64,000 nucleotides of DNA from Gilvimarinus agarilyticus (GCF_000832015.1 NZ_JXCJ01000001.1:462903-526902), one strand, 5' to 3'. Counted from the first letter of the stretch, positions 27,204 through 37,079 are shown. Notes: generated from the sequence alone by a model not told the origin. Numbers and translations: made by a program.

Positions 27204-28616
27204 TTACTCCATCTCTTCCAGCTCTTTGCCCTTGGTCTCGCGCACCATAAAGATCACAAAGAACACCGACAGCGCAGCAAAGAAGGTATAAATACCGTAA
27301 GCCGCCGACAGACCAATACCGGCCAACAGGATCGGGAAGCTCCAGGTAATCAGGAAGTTTGCCAACCACTGGGCTAAACCCGCTACCGCCAGGCCCGAAC
27401 CACGGATCTGGTTGGGGAACATCTCACCCAGCATAATCCACACCACAGGGCCCCAGGAGAGGTTAAACAAAAACACATAAATATTGGCGCCAAACAGAGC
27501 CAACAGGCCCGAATCATCCGACAACTGCAAGTTGCCCGCCGCATCTACCGGCGCACCGGCAAAGGCGTAGGCAACCACGCCCAAGCTAATGGCCATACCC
27601 GCCGAGCCAAACCACAACAGTGGCTTGCGACCAATTTTGTCCACTAAAAAGAAGGTAATAAAACAGGCAGCAATACTGATGCTACCGGACAATACGTTTA
27701 CCAACAGCGCCTGACTCTCGCTAAAGCCCGCGGCCTCCCACAGTACGGCACCGTAGTAAAACACTACGTTAATACCGACAAATTGCTGCAAAATCGCCAA
27801 ACCAAGGCCAATCCACACCACAGGGCGGACTTTGCCAGCGGTTTTATCAATCAAATCCGAGAAGCGCGGGCGGTGATGATCGGCCGCCATCGAGTCGCTA
27901 ATTTCGGTCAGCTTGGTGGTACCGTCGACCGCGCCATACAAACGCACTAACACCTGGCGGGCCTTCTCTGTCTTGCCCGAGGCCACCAAAAAGCGAGGGC
28001 TCTCCGGGATCGCCAACAAGGCGATAAAGAAGATACCCGCCGGAATCAGCTCAACCCAGAACATCCAGCGCCAGGTCTCGTAACCCAGCCAAAACTCAGC
28101 AGTCGAGCCGCCAGCCGATTCGGCCAAAAAGTAGTTACTAAAGAAAGAGGCCGTCAGGCCCGAGATAATGGCAATTTGCTGCACCGAGGTGAGCATACCG
28201 CGATAGCGCGCCAGCGCTACCTCACTAATATACGCCGGGGCCATCACCGAGGCGGCACCCACCGCTAAACCGCCCAAAATGCGGTACACCACAAACTCAC
28301 CGGTCGACCCGGCAACACCTGAGCCCCAGGCCGAGATAATGAACAGTATTGACGACACAATCAGCAGCGCTTTACGGCCGTAGCGGTCTGCCAAGCGGCC
28401 CGCAAACAGCGCACCGGCGGCACAACCGAGCAGCATCGATGAGACGCTAAAGCCGGTACCGGCAGACTCTGAATCAAAGGCGATTTGTAAGCCCTTAACC
28501 GTACCGTTGATAACACCACTGTCATAACCGAACAGGAAACCGCCAATCGTGGCGATCACACTGATAAAGATAATAAATCCTGTACTGCCCTGATCAGAGC
28601 TGACTGAATTGTTCAT
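27204..28616 (-). CDS. Sugar porter family MFS transporter
   Basis: 470-residue, 12-TM major facilitator of the sugar porter (SP) family, probably a sugar/H+ symporter of the inner membrane. Family marks are FGYDSGVINGTVKGLQ in TM1, GRLADRYGRKALLIVSS after TM2, PESPRFLVASGKTEKAR in the central loop, QQFVGINVVFYYG in TM7 and VDKIGRKPLLWFGS. The QQxxGxN motif of TM7 implies a hexose or pentose such as glucose, xylose or galactose. It stands alone with its own terminator, so substrate cannot be inferred from neighbours. Confidence 0.9.
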   Translation of the reverse strand: MNNSVSSDQGSTGFIIFISVIATIGGFLFGYDSGVINGTVKGLQIAFDSESAGTGFSVSSMLLGCAAGALFAGRLADRYGRKALLIVSSILFIISAWGSGVAGSTGEFVVYRILGGLAVGAASVMAPAYISEVALARYRGMLTSVQQIAIISGLTASFFSNYFLAESAGGSTAEFWLGYETWRWMFWVELIPAGIFFIALLAIPESPRFLVASGKTEKARQVLVRLYGAVDGTTKLTEISDSMAADHHRPRFSDLIDKTAGKVRPVVWIGLGLAILQQFVGINVVFYYGAVLWEAAGFSESQALLVNVLSGSISIAACFITFFLVDKIGRKPLLWFGSAGMAISLGVVAYAFAGAPVDAAGNLQLSDDSGLLALFGANIYVFLFNLSWGPVVWIMLGEMFPNQIRGSGLAVAGLAQWLANFLITWSFPILLAGIGLSAAYGIYTFFAALSVFFVIFMVRETKGKELEEME

Positions 28617-29239
28617 GGAGGATACCTAGTTTATTAATTATGTATTAAGCGCCATATGGGCATCGCGCTTTTTGCGGCTCGCGCCGAACACCTCGGCAGA
28701 CACGCACAGATCATAAACACTAACCCCTCGTGCCACAAGCGCCGAAACACGTAAAACACCCGTTTGAGCCAGTTACTGCGCGCTTATAGTCAATAATACC
28801 CTAAGTTGCTGGGGTTTGAGTAGTGGGGTGAGGGAGATTCGGCTATTTCGCTGCTTATTCGATTGTGCCAAGCGAGTGACCTAGGCCTTGTTAACGCTGG
28901 ATGCCCTCAATTGCCGGGCGGATGAGTCCTTTTTTGCGATGCAACTAACTGGCGTCCCAAAGAGCCGCTCTTGCACATCCCGGCACCCACGGCATCGACA
29001 AGCGCTGCACTCACACACCGCATCGCAGCGAACGGCTAGGGGGAGTAAAACGGCGTTTGGTAGCTCGCATAAAAAGGCACATAATGATTGTGCCTATTCG
29101 CAACCGGAGGACGCCTTTACTGCCTAAATGGCATTTTGCTTTTCGTCGAAAGGAAGCTCTTCAAGACACCCGGCAAGGGCCGTCTTGGCGGTAAATAGTG
29201 CGACTAGAACAATATCCAAAACAACATAATGGGGCAGTA
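28617..29239. other. 623-base intergenic region without convincing genes
   Basis: Holds the upstream region of the divergent transporter and DUF3592 genes. Two hairpins were seen: AGGCACA/TGTGCCT at 29075-29095 and CAAGAC/GTCTTG at 29162-29187. A 79-codon frame at 28888-29127 has no ribosome-binding site and atypical composition, so I do not call it. Nothing else is recognised. Confidence 0.5.
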
Positions 29240-29680
29240 ATGCTGAGATGGTGCAAGGGTGTTCTAATGACTTTTTCATTGGTAGCGAGTGTCTATTTGG
29301 TAGCGTCGTCTGTTGTCGACGGGTTCAAAAGTTATTCTGTTTACCGCTGGGATACTGTTCAGGGCTACACCAAGACTTCTTTTCGTAAAGGTCGAACCAT
29401 AATTTCGCTCACAAGAAACCTGCACAACTCGGAGGGCTTAAACACCTTTACGTATTCGTATCGCTACAAGGGCACGGATTACCAAAGCACGTTTACCGGC
29501 TTCGGCTTTAATCGACCTGAAAAACACTACAAAGCAGGCGTTGCATTCGCCGTTTATGTAAACCCTAACTCGCCAACCAAATCAGCTTTAGAGGCAGGGA
29601 TAGGTAGGCCGCATATAGTCGGCTTTCTATTTGGTTTGTTTTTTCTGGCTATTTCTTATTATCTGAATAAGAAAATATAA
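29240..29680 (+). CDS. DUF3592 family membrane protein
   Basis: About 146 residues with one TM helix near each end (about 10-28 and 122-142) and a beta-rich middle (TFTYSYRYKGTDYQSTFTGF, then YKAGVAFAVYVNPNSP), the pattern of DUF3592 domains. Open frame begins at GTG 29198; I prefer ATG 29240, which puts a hydrophobic helix near the N-terminus and has GGGG upstream. Function unknown. Confidence 0.75.
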   Translation: MLRWCKGVLMTFSLVASVYLVASSVVDGFKSYSVYRWDTVQGYTKTSFRKGRTIISLTRNLHNSEGLNTFTYSYRYKGTDYQSTFTGFGFNRPEKHYKAGVAFAVYVNPNSPTKSALEAGIGRPHIVGFLFGLFFLAISYYLNKKI

Positions 29681-29924
29681 ATACCTCGAAACAGGCAAAT
29701 ATCAGCTTGCCTGGATTGAAAGGTTCAACCTCAGACGCAAGGCCAACTTCGCTAACAAACCCTAACACTCCCTAATACTCTCGAGGTTGTAGGGTTCTCG
29801 CGCTTTTGGGTATGCTCATTGAATTTATTCAGCCTATAAGATTCTTGGGGTAAATAGCGGTTAGCCGGCGTTTTGGCCGTTGGCTTATCGGTATTCTTAA
29901 CACATACAACAAAAGATCATTCCA

Positions 29925-31010
29925 ATGAGCGATACTCCTGCCGTTTCGATGACGCTAAACAATAAACCACACTTTGAGATACTGGATGGCTTACGGGGCT
30001 TAGCCGCGGTAGTCGTGGTCATTTTTCACTTTATGGAGATTGTCGTTCCCGACTTTAGCCGTATCTGGATTGCCCATGGCTTTTTGGCGGTCGACTTCTT
30101 CTTTTGCTTATCGGGTTTTGTTATCGCGTACGCTTACGATACCCGGATAGCCAATATGGGCTTACTGAGCTTTATCAAAGTACGGCTCATACGTTTACAA
30201 CCGCTGGTGGTTATAGGATCTATTTTAGGGCTGCTAACCTTTTTGTTTGACCCTTACAGTAACTTGTACTCGGTGTACGGCTTCAAAGAGACTGCCACAC
30301 TCTTTATCACCTCGGCTTTGTTAATACCTTACCCGGTAATGCCTGAGCGTTATTTTAATCTGTTTAATTTAAACGCTCCCAGTTGGTCGCTATTTTGGGA
30401 GTATATTGCCAACTTCTTGTACGCCACCGTGTTATTTAAGCTGACGCGAAAGGTATTGGCCCCATTGGTTGCGCTGGCAGCGGTAGGGCTTTTTTATGTG
30501 GGTTGGAACTCAGGTAACTTACTCGGCGGTTGGAGCGGCGGCACCTTCTTTGACGGTATGGCTCGTATTTCGTTTTCGTTTCTAATGGGTATGCTGGTTT
30601 ATCGCTCGAACTGGATCATAAAGAATAAACTGGGCCTGCTCGGCATGAGCGCTTTACTGATGCTGGCTTTTTTAACGCCCTATAGCGAGCAGTGGAACTG
30701 GTTAGTCGAGCCGCTTTTGGTGGTGTTTTACTTCCCGCTACTGGTATCACTGGGCGCCGGTGCCAGCTTATCGAGCAGTCACCATAAAATTAATAAGTTT
30801 TCAGGTGATATCTCGTACCCACTTTATATGACGCACTATCCATTTTTATGGGTATTTGCTAATTATGTGGTCGCCGAGCAACCCAATACTGACGAACTAC
30901 GTTGGGTGATACCCGTTTCGGTGATTTTACTCATCGCGTTAGCGTATGTTGTTGCCAAATTTGTCGACTTTCCCATACGCCGGTATTTAACCAAGCAGCG
31001 ACGCCACTAA
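29925..31010 (+). CDS. Acyltransferase 3 family membrane protein (OafA/YrhL-like)
   Basis: 361-residue integral membrane O-acyltransferase with about ten TM helices. Typical features are the N-terminal ILDGLRGLAAVVVVIFHF with catalytic His, the FFCLSGFVIAY segment, SWSLFWEYIANF and a late SYPLYMTHYP block. Such enzymes acetylate or succinylate sugars of O-antigen, exopolysaccharide or glycans. No polysaccharide gene cluster is nearby, so the acceptor is unknown. Confidence 0.88.
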   Translation: MSDTPAVSMTLNNKPHFEILDGLRGLAAVVVVIFHFMEIVVPDFSRIWIAHGFLAVDFFFCLSGFVIAYAYDTRIANMGLLSFIKVRLIRLQPLVVIGSILGLLTFLFDPYSNLYSVYGFKETATLFITSALLIPYPVMPERYFNLFNLNAPSWSLFWEYIANFLYATVLFKLTRKVLAPLVALAAVGLFYVGWNSGNLLGGWSGGTFFDGMARISFSFLMGMLVYRSNWIIKNKLGLLGMSALLMLAFLTPYSEQWNWLVEPLLVVFYFPLLVSLGAGASLSSSHHKINKFSGDISYPLYMTHYPFLWVFANYVVAEQPNTDELRWVIPVSVILLIALAYVVAKFVDFPIRRYLTKQRRH

Positions 31011-31126
31011 AGGTTTGCCAACCGGCGAAGGCCGCAGAGCGCACTTAACGACACGGTGGGAAATAAACGGTAAGCCTGAGGGGCTACACCGGGACCCGGC
31101 CGGCTCCCGGGCGATACGCGTCAGTG

Positions 31127-32251
31127 TTAGAACCAGAACGATAAGTACAACCGAATGACGTTGGCATCGAAGGCGTAGAGCTCCTCTTCGCCCACGGGTG
31201 CGTCGGTGTCCAACACGTTGCGGAAGTTGTCGTAATCAAACTGAAAGTGATCCCAGTAAAGATTAGCTGTGCTTTTCTCAAACACTGACAACCAACGCTG
31301 GGGCATGGTGTAGGTGACGCCCACACCAAAATTGCCCGAGCTAAACTCGCTTAGCTCTTTATCGCGCGCCATAAAGTTTTGTGCGTTGCGGTAGGGGAAT
31401 AAGTCCGAGTAAAAGTCGGCCTGTGTTTGGCTGTAGCTGCGATACTTTGCCTCTAGTAGCAAATCAGAGCCGATGCTGTGTAGGTAGCGCACTTCAAAAT
31501 CACGCGCGGCAATGCCCCAGCTGTCGTCGTGGTAGCGCGCGTCGCCACGTATTGATGCGCGCCAGGGCAAGTAGTAAATACCGCGCAAGCTAAAGGCATC
31601 GGAGTTACGCGTTAGCGGGTAGACTTCGCTCTGGTAGCTGTACCCCCGGGGCACGCTGGAGTCTTTATAACGCACCTGACGGTAGGGGTTGTTTAAAAAG
31701 CCTTCGTCGATCACAGACTCAAAGCTAAAGACGGCAATCAGTGATTTGGTTAGGATCTGCGATATATTAAATTGATAGCGATAATTTTTGGCGGTGGCCG
31801 AGAAGGTCTCGTTGCCGTTAATACCCACATAGTTGCTGCTAAAACTCAGCCCCATGCTAATGGTGGTTAAGTCGCCAAAAAACGTTTGGCTAATGCCGGT
31901 GCTCACCGTTTCTGAGCGGTAATCGCTCTCGGTACTCTCAGAGTAGTTTAAGTTCATGAGCGTACTATCGTGCAGGTAATCGACCCCCACAGAATACTCG
32001 GTGCGCTCTTCCGTGTATTCACTGGCGGTTGCCAACACATCGATAGACGCGCTGGAGACCATATCCACATAGTAGCCAGCCGAGACCGAGACGGTATCAG
32101 CTACGTTTTTGCGCACCAACATCGAGGGACCGTCGATGGTGGCGCCGCCACCGTCGTAACTGTGATACATCACATCCAACCGATCCGGCGGTAATACCTC
32201 GGCAACCGCCACCAGTGGTAACAGCAGCGCCCAGAGCGCGATGACACGCAT
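31127..32251 (-). CDS. DUF3570 outer-membrane beta-barrel protein
   Basis: Last gene of the six-gene operon. About 374 residues with a signal peptide (MRVIALWALLLPLVAVAEV) and many alternating amphipathic strands ending in aromatic FWF, the C-terminal signature of outer-membrane barrels. The opening MYHSYDGGGATIDGPSMLVR is the DUF3570 hallmark. The frame runs upstream to 32329, but the signal-peptide ATG at 32251 lies 8 bases after the preceding stop and is more credible. DUF3570 and DUF4266 genes co-occur with thioredoxin-like proteins in other bacteria; the substrate is unknown. Confidence 0.85.
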   Translation of the reverse strand: MRVIALWALLLPLVAVAEVLPPDRLDVMYHSYDGGGATIDGPSMLVRKNVADTVSVSAGYYVDMVSSASIDVLATASEYTEERTEYSVGVDYLHDSTLMNLNYSESTESDYRSETVSTGISQTFFGDLTTISMGLSFSSNYVGINGNETFSATAKNYRYQFNISQILTKSLIAVFSFESVIDEGFLNNPYRQVRYKDSSVPRGYSYQSEVYPLTRNSDAFSLRGIYYLPWRASIRGDARYHDDSWGIAARDFEVRYLHSIGSDLLLEAKYRSYSQTQADFYSDLFPYRNAQNFMARDKELSEFSSGNFGVGVTYTMPQRWLSVFEKSTANLYWDHFQFDYDNFRNVLDTDAPVGEEELYAFDANVIRLYLSFWF

Positions 32252-32258
32252 TGCTTGT

Positions 32259-32483
32259 TTAGTTACAGCCACAACCGCCTCCGCCGCTACCTTCGGCACC
32301 GCGCGAGGCCTCGCGCGCTTCGTAAACATGGTTTAAATAACCGCTGGCAATCGGGTCACGGTCAAAACTCATTACCTCGTCCGCCAGGTGCTGACGCTCG
32401 TAGGGTTTTACCCAGGGCGTACAGGCACACAGGCTAAAGGCCAGCAACACAAGGCCCAAACGAGTGGCGGTGGCACTGATCAT
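32259..32483 (-). CDS. DUF4266 lipoprotein with C-terminal Gly-Cys tail
   Basis: Small lipoprotein of 74 residues: lipobox LCAC (acylated Cys21), then the conserved core VKPYERQHLADEVMSFD, typical of DUF4266, and a terminal GSGGGGCGCN. The two C-terminal Cys could be redox-active, metal-binding or modified, which would suit the adjacent thioredoxin-like protein; this is inference. Start overlaps the tlpA-like gene stop by four bases. Confidence 0.85.
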   Translation of the reverse strand: MISATATRLGLVLLAFSLCACTPWVKPYERQHLADEVMSFDRDPIASGYLNHVYEAREASRGAEGSGGGGCGCN

Positions 32484-33007
32484 TCGCGAATCAACTCTTT
32501 CACTTGCGCGCGGTATTTTTCTTCGTCGCCGCTGCGATAGCCGCGGTTAACGTAACGCACTACGCCATCGCGATCGATAACCACGGTGGTGGGCATCGCA
32601 TCGATATCGTACGCTTTGCTGGCGATGCTTTCGGGATCGTACAAAATAGGGAAGCCAACCCCCAGATCTTTAATCAGTTTATCGCCGGCGGTTACATCGG
32701 GCTCGACGTTTACGCCATACAACACAAAACCGGCGCTCTCGTAGCGCTGATGCAACTCATCCAGTAGTGGCATCTCTTTGCGGCACGGTGCACACCAGCT
32801 GGCCCAAAAATTTAGCATCACCACCTGGCCGCGCTGCTCGGCCAGGCGCACGTTTTCACCCTGATTACTTTTTAAAGTAAAATCGGGCGCGGCGGCACCC
32901 ACCATATCGCTGTTGGCCGCGTGGGCGGTACAGAATGAGCCCAACAATAAAATACCGCTGCTGAGTGACTTTAGGGATTTAGATAAAACATTTAGCACCA
33001 CAGACAT
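32480..33007 (-). CDS. TlpA/ResA-like periplasmic thioredoxin
   Basis: 175 residues with an N-terminal signal or anchor (about 1-30) and an AlkC/TSA-TlpA thioredoxin fold. Active-site motif WCAPC with Cys72 and Cys75, preceded by VVMLNFWAS; cis-Pro block [12 protein letters not shown]. TlpA/ResA proteins reduce disulfides in apocytochromes or other exported proteins. Here it is embedded among heme-protein and Gly-Cys lipoprotein genes, so a role in maturing them is plausible. Confidence 0.9.
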   Translation of the reverse strand: MSVVLNVLSKSLKSLSSGILLLGSFCTAHAANSDMVGAAAPDFTLKSNQGENVRLAEQRGQVVMLNFWASWCAPCRKEMPLLDELHQRYESAGFVLYGVNVEPDVTAGDKLIKDLGVGFPILYDPESIASKAYDIDAMPTTVVIDRDGVVRYVNRGYRSGDEEKYRAQVKELIRE

Positions 33008-33016
33008 GCATCACTC

Positions 33017-33667
33017 CTAGAAAAATACCGACAGGCCAATACGGCCCTCAAAGTTATTGGTTTGACGGCTCTCACCAAACAGCTCGTGACTAAACAGGTG
33101 ATCGCGCATACCGATATCAACCGCAAACATATCGGTTAAGTAAATTTTATAACCCGCACCCAGCGAGTAGGTAGCGTAGCGATTGGCCGCAAACTCGGTA
33201 TTACCCACGCCGGCGGTCAGATAAAAGTGTGTGTTAAACGCCAGGTTGCGACTCATAAACACCTGGCCCGGAAACACCTTGTAACCAACCGCTAAACTGT
33301 AATAGCTGTAGTCGCGCTCATCGTCTGTGAGTAGCTCTACCGCGCCGCTTAATAACTCGTAGCTGGTTTTTTGCGCCTCGCTGCTGCCGTAAATTGTCTC
33401 GACAAAAAAGTCTTCGTTAATGTGGTAGGCAAGGCTTAACCCCAGCACCGTATTGCTGCCAAAATCTTCGATGCCGAGCACGCCAACATAGCCGCCCACC
33501 TCAAAGTTTTCGGTGTCGAGCATATCCTCGTCGATGTGGCGCCGCTCGATATCAGCGCCGACGATGGGCTCTAGCGGATCGTCCTCTTGCGCCAGCGCTA
33601 CTGCCGGCCCAAACAGCGCCGTTAAAACCAGTGCCTTTAGAAAAAGGCGTTGAAGCCAACTCGCCAT
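33017..33667 (-). CDS. Outer membrane beta-barrel domain protein
   Basis: 216 residues with a signal peptide (ending AVALAQ) and repeated amphipathic strands; C-terminus GRIGLSVFF ends in Phe as in BAM substrates. It resembles the small OmpW/OmpA-like 8-strand barrel domain (TIGR04565-like). The start lies 31 bases inside the preceding barrel gene, showing tight coupling. Function unknown. Confidence 0.75.
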   Translation of the reverse strand: MASWLQRLFLKALVLTALFGPAVALAQEDDPLEPIVGADIERRHIDEDMLDTENFEVGGYVGVLGIEDFGSNTVLGLSLAYHINEDFFVETIYGSSEAQKTSYELLSGAVELLTDDERDYSYYSLAVGYKVFPGQVFMSRNLAFNTHFYLTAGVGNTEFAANRYATYSLGAGYKIYLTDMFAVDIGMRDHLFSHELFGESRQTNNFEGRIGLSVFF

Positions 33668-34419
33668 TCCGAAACCTCTTCGTTATTTTCGCGTGTGGTC
33701 AGCAGGTGATGGTTGCGGTACTCGACGCGCATAAAAAACCGGCGTGACAAGTACACATAGGTGCCAAGGCTTGCCTGTAGCACCGGATCTTCGCGGTCTT
33801 CGGTATCCACCAAAGTGGCACTGGGGCTAACTTTGATAGTGCCCCCGCCAATGCGCAAAAAGGGCGATACCCGCCACTCTGGAAAGGGTTGATGCAACAG
33901 ACCCACCACGGCCACCTCGCTGTCCGAGTAGCGGCCAGCCTGCTGTGAATAATCGGCCTCGATGGTGAAGTTGCGGGTAAAACGATACCCCAGGCTCAAG
34001 CCCACGGAGTCGGCGCCGCCAAAGTCGCCCAGAGCGGCGCCCACCTCAAAGCGGCCCACCACAGCATCGGAGCGGTACTCGTCGATAAAATCCGGGGCGA
34101 GGCCATCGGGGCCCAGGGTATATTGCATATCGTCGCGCTTTACCCAACCCTCAAGCCCCCGCTCGGTGGCAATTTTGATCCAGCCGGCACGGCTTTTAAG
34201 CAGCGTAATCGGCTCGCCATTTTCCAGCGCATGAAACACCGGGTAACCCCGGCCAGGGCCGGTGTAAACATCGATATAGGCGTTGTTAACGGTGACGACC
34301 AAGGGTGGCTCGTCGTCAAACCAGCCGGCGCTGGCAGGCAGTGACCAACCGGCCAACAGCAGCCACAGTAGCGTCCAGGCGTGTGCCGGGGCGGGCTTAA
34401 AGGTTACGCGTTTAACCAT
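33637..34419 (-). CDS. SH3-domain plus outer-membrane beta-barrel protein
   Basis: 260 residues: signal peptide (about 1-31, ending ASAG), a bacterial SH3 domain (about 40-100: NNAYIDVYTGPGRGYPVFHA, with GWIKIATERGLEGWV), then a beta-barrel of about 150 residues similar in plan to the next gene's product and ending RVGFNAFF. SH3 domains of this type bind peptidoglycan or proteins, so it may link the barrel to the cell wall. Start codon overlaps the stop of the upstream gene by one base (TAATG). Confidence 0.8.
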   Translation of the reverse strand: MVKRVTFKPAPAHAWTLLWLLLAGWSLPASAGWFDDEPPLVVTVNNAYIDVYTGPGRGYPVFHALENGEPITLLKSRAGWIKIATERGLEGWVKRDDMQYTLGPDGLAPDFIDEYRSDAVVGRFEVGAALGDFGGADSVGLSLGYRFTRNFTIEADYSQQAGRYSDSEVAVVGLLHQPFPEWRVSPFLRIGGGTIKVSPSATLVDTEDREDPVLQASLGTYVYLSRRFFMRVEYRNHHLLTTRENNEEVSEWRVGFNAFF

Positions 34420-37079
34420 TACTCGGGCACATCAAATGGGTTGTTATAATATTGAGCCCCGATATCCAGCCACTCGGCCAGCATTTTGCGCTCGGCGTCG
34501 TTAATCAGGCCGCGATGATCAAACGTATCTTCCATGGGGTCAAACTCAGTAAATCGGCTAAAAAACCGGCTGCTGGCAAAAGCGCCACCGGGCGACATAA
34601 TACGATCAATCGCTACCCGCTCAAAAATCGGAATCGGGTTGCCCTCGGCGTCCAGTATCAGCTCGCCGTCTTCATCGGCCTCAAACTCACCGGTGGGGAT
34701 TAACAGCTCTTGCAGCACCCCATCCACTAGCTCTAGCTCAAAACGGGTGCGCAACAGCTGCGAATAAGACACCATCTGTCCGTTGTCCGCTTCAGTTGCG
34801 CTTAAGTCTAACTGGCCGGCGGGAATCTGCACAAGGCCATCGGCGTCTGCCGGGCTGTGACAGCTGCTGCAGGTGTTATCGCTTAGCACGCTGTTATCGG
34901 CGGCGCGCTCGATGCGCGGTAAATCCCACAGCGGCTGAATATGATCGGGGTAATTAATAGTCACCCGGCAGGGCGTGCTCCACTGTTGCTGACACGCGGC
35001 CGTGACGGGCACTCGCGCCGGGTCCGGCCCCTCGGCAAGCTCGCTGTAACGCACCGCAAAGCTTGGGTCTTTGTCGCGCACGGCGGGGTCGGTCCAGACA
35101 TCGCGAAACACTAAATCCACCTGCGGCCGGGGCGTACCGGAGATGCGGGCGTAGACTTCGGCCATGGTTTCACCCATCTCGGCCACATACGCCGGCTCGG
35201 TATTATCAAACGGTAAACCACTGGTGGCCGCACCGGCATTCACCGCGTCGGGGCCAACATCCAGCCGGCCATGAGGCACTTGCGAGTCGCGCTGATGGCA
35301 GCCGTTGCACTGGTAGACTTCACCCGGGCGCATCTGCATCCAGTTTTGGTGGCGCGGGCTAATGCGCATGCCGTTGGCATCCAGCACCGAGATGGTAAAG
35401 GCAACATCGGCGGGCACCGCAGCGCGCACCGAGCCATCGGGTTCTACCGGCACATAGCCGATAATCTCTTTCATGCCCTGAGCGCTGCTAACACCAAAGG
35501 CGCTACCAGGCACCTGTTTGATCTCGCGCGGCGGTTGGGATACCGCGCCCACCAGGCGTAAAAAGCGCGCCGGGCGATCGGCCGCCAGGGTCTGGCCCGG
35601 ATCACGCAGGCGGTCGATGCCCTCGTCAGTCACATCAACGCCGTCTAAATCGTAGACGCTGCGAATGTCTAAAATCCCTAACCCTTCAGCAGCCAACGAG
35701 GGGATGGTGCCACCGCCCCCAGACGCTGGGAGTTGGCGCGGCTCCAGTGTGACCAGGTCGGTATAAGCTTTATCCTCCGCAGGCACCAACACCGGCTGTT
35801 GGGTGCTGTCATCCAGGTTATAAATAAACAAGCCAAACACCGGCGGCGCCGCCTCGTGGCCAGCCTCGATATTGTCATCGGTGCAGGGTACGTAGCGCGA
35901 TTCGTCGCTGCCCTCTTCGACAATCTCCAACCGGCACTGGCTCCAGCTTACCAACAGGCGGTTGGTGCCATCGCGCAGCGGCGTTAGCGCCGAGAAGTAC
36001 CCGTGACGCGAGAGGCTGCCATCGATGGTTACCGGCAGTACGGTTAAAGGCTCGATGGCATCGCCCTCGGTGCCAAGCACGGTCTGGTCGTCTTCGACGT
36101 ACTCGTCGGTATCGATACTTACCAGATCACCGCCAAACAGATCATCGCTTGGTTTGTAAATACCCACCAACCGGCCATCTGGCATCAGCTCTGGGTTAAA
36201 AAGCCAAGGCGTGTCTTCACCCACACGGGTGTGGTAGCCGTAATGGGGCCGCACCTCGGTGCCATTGGGGTTGATGGTGTAGTAGCTCACCCGGTTATTG
36301 CGGTAGCTGTCGGCGCGGGTGTAAAGCACGCGGCCATCGGCGAGTACCAGTGGGTCCCAATCGTGCCCCTGATTAAACGACATTTGACGAATATCTTCGC
36401 CGGCAGCGGTCATCGAGTGCAGCACAAATGCCGGGCCATCGCCCGATTCACTCTCGGCGGCGTACTGGGGCTTGTTGGAGTCGAGCAATAGGGCGCGGCT
36501 ACGCACCTGACGGTTAGAAGAGAAAACGATTCGGCCCCCGGGCAAATAGCGCGGCGAGATATCGTCCGCCTCTTCGGCGACGATATTCGAGCTAATTACC
36601 CGCCGCAGTACGCGGCTCGGCAGGTGGTACTCCCAAATATTCCAGGTGGGCTGTTCGTCGTCATCGGCGCCTTCGATCTCGGGCGCCCGCATCGCAAACA
36701 GCAACCGACTGCCGTTAGGGTGCGAGGTTAAATCTTTAACATCGTACTCTGCGCCCTCAGCAAACGCCTGATCGGTAACATTAATTGCTTCGGCATCGTC
36801 GGTAGCACGCACTTTAACAATCAGGCGGGCACCGGGGCTAAAGCCATCGCGCGCCACAGGCGTTAACGGCAGCAACTCGCCGGCGTCATCTCGCGGCAGG
36901 GGGCGCTCGATGTAGGCAATGGGGATATCTTTAACCACCGGATCGGGTGCTTGCCCCGAGCCACTCAGGCCCGTGCCGCCACCACCGCCACAGCCAACCA
37001 CCAGCGCCGCCAAAAGGGCACCGGGCAAAAAGCAACGTAAGGCGTTTATCGGCGGGGGCTTTACAGCGTGCTTTGTCAT
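34419..37079 (-). CDS. Di-heme beta-propeller lipoprotein (HzsA-like)
   Basis: Large lipoprotein of 886 residues counted from ATG 37079, which has AGGA upstream; the open frame runs to 37241 but without a signal there. Lipobox VVGC precedes a Gly-rich linker. Residues about 90-480 hold TolB/WD-like propeller blades (YDVKDLTSHPNGSRLLFAM, SPRYLPGGRIVFSSNRQV). Two CxxCH c-heme sites follow: CNGCH at 591-595 and CSSCH at 737-741. The layout resembles the alpha subunit of hydrazine synthase and related uncharacterised proteobacterial proteins; no evidence points to hydrazine chemistry here. First gene of the six-gene minus-strand operon. Confidence 0.85.
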   Translation of the reverse strand: MTKHAVKPPPINALRCFLPGALLAALVVGCGGGGGTGLSGSGQAPDPVVKDIPIAYIERPLPRDDAGELLPLTPVARDGFSPGARLIVKVRATDDAEAINVTDQAFAEGAEYDVKDLTSHPNGSRLLFAMRAPEIEGADDDEQPTWNIWEYHLPSRVLRRVISSNIVAEEADDISPRYLPGGRIVFSSNRQVRSRALLLDSNKPQYAAESESGDGPAFVLHSMTAAGEDIRQMSFNQGHDWDPLVLADGRVLYTRADSYRNNRVSYYTINPNGTEVRPHYGYHTRVGEDTPWLFNPELMPDGRLVGIYKPSDDLFGGDLVSIDTDEYVEDDQTVLGTEGDAIEPLTVLPVTIDGSLSRHGYFSALTPLRDGTNRLLVSWSQCRLEIVEEGSDESRYVPCTDDNIEAGHEAAPPVFGLFIYNLDDSTQQPVLVPAEDKAYTDLVTLEPRQLPASGGGGTIPSLAAEGLGILDIRSVYDLDGVDVTDEGIDRLRDPGQTLAADRPARFLRLVGAVSQPPREIKQVPGSAFGVSSAQGMKEIIGYVPVEPDGSVRAAVPADVAFTISVLDANGMRISPRHQNWMQMRPGEVYQCNGCHQRDSQVPHGRLDVGPDAVNAGAATSGLPFDNTEPAYVAEMGETMAEVYARISGTPRPQVDLVFRDVWTDPAVRDKDPSFAVRYSELAEGPDPARVPVTAACQQQWSTPCRVTINYPDHIQPLWDLPRIERAADNSVLSDNTCSSCHSPADADGLVQIPAGQLDLSATEADNGQMVSYSQLLRTRFELELVDGVLQELLIPTGEFEADEDGELILDAEGNPIPIFERVAIDRIMSPGGAFASSRFFSRFTEFDPMEDTFDHRGLINDAERKMLAEWLDIGAQYYNNPFDVPE

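Noticed and set aside
28888-29127. 79-codon frame in the transporter/DUF3592 gap
   Set aside because: No ribosome-binding site, Ser/His/Arg-rich product without recognisable domain.
20791-29183. Shared 15-mer CCCGGCAAGGGCCGT at about 20793 and 29169
   Set aside because: One such match is expected by chance in a GC-rich 64-kb window and the flanks do not align.
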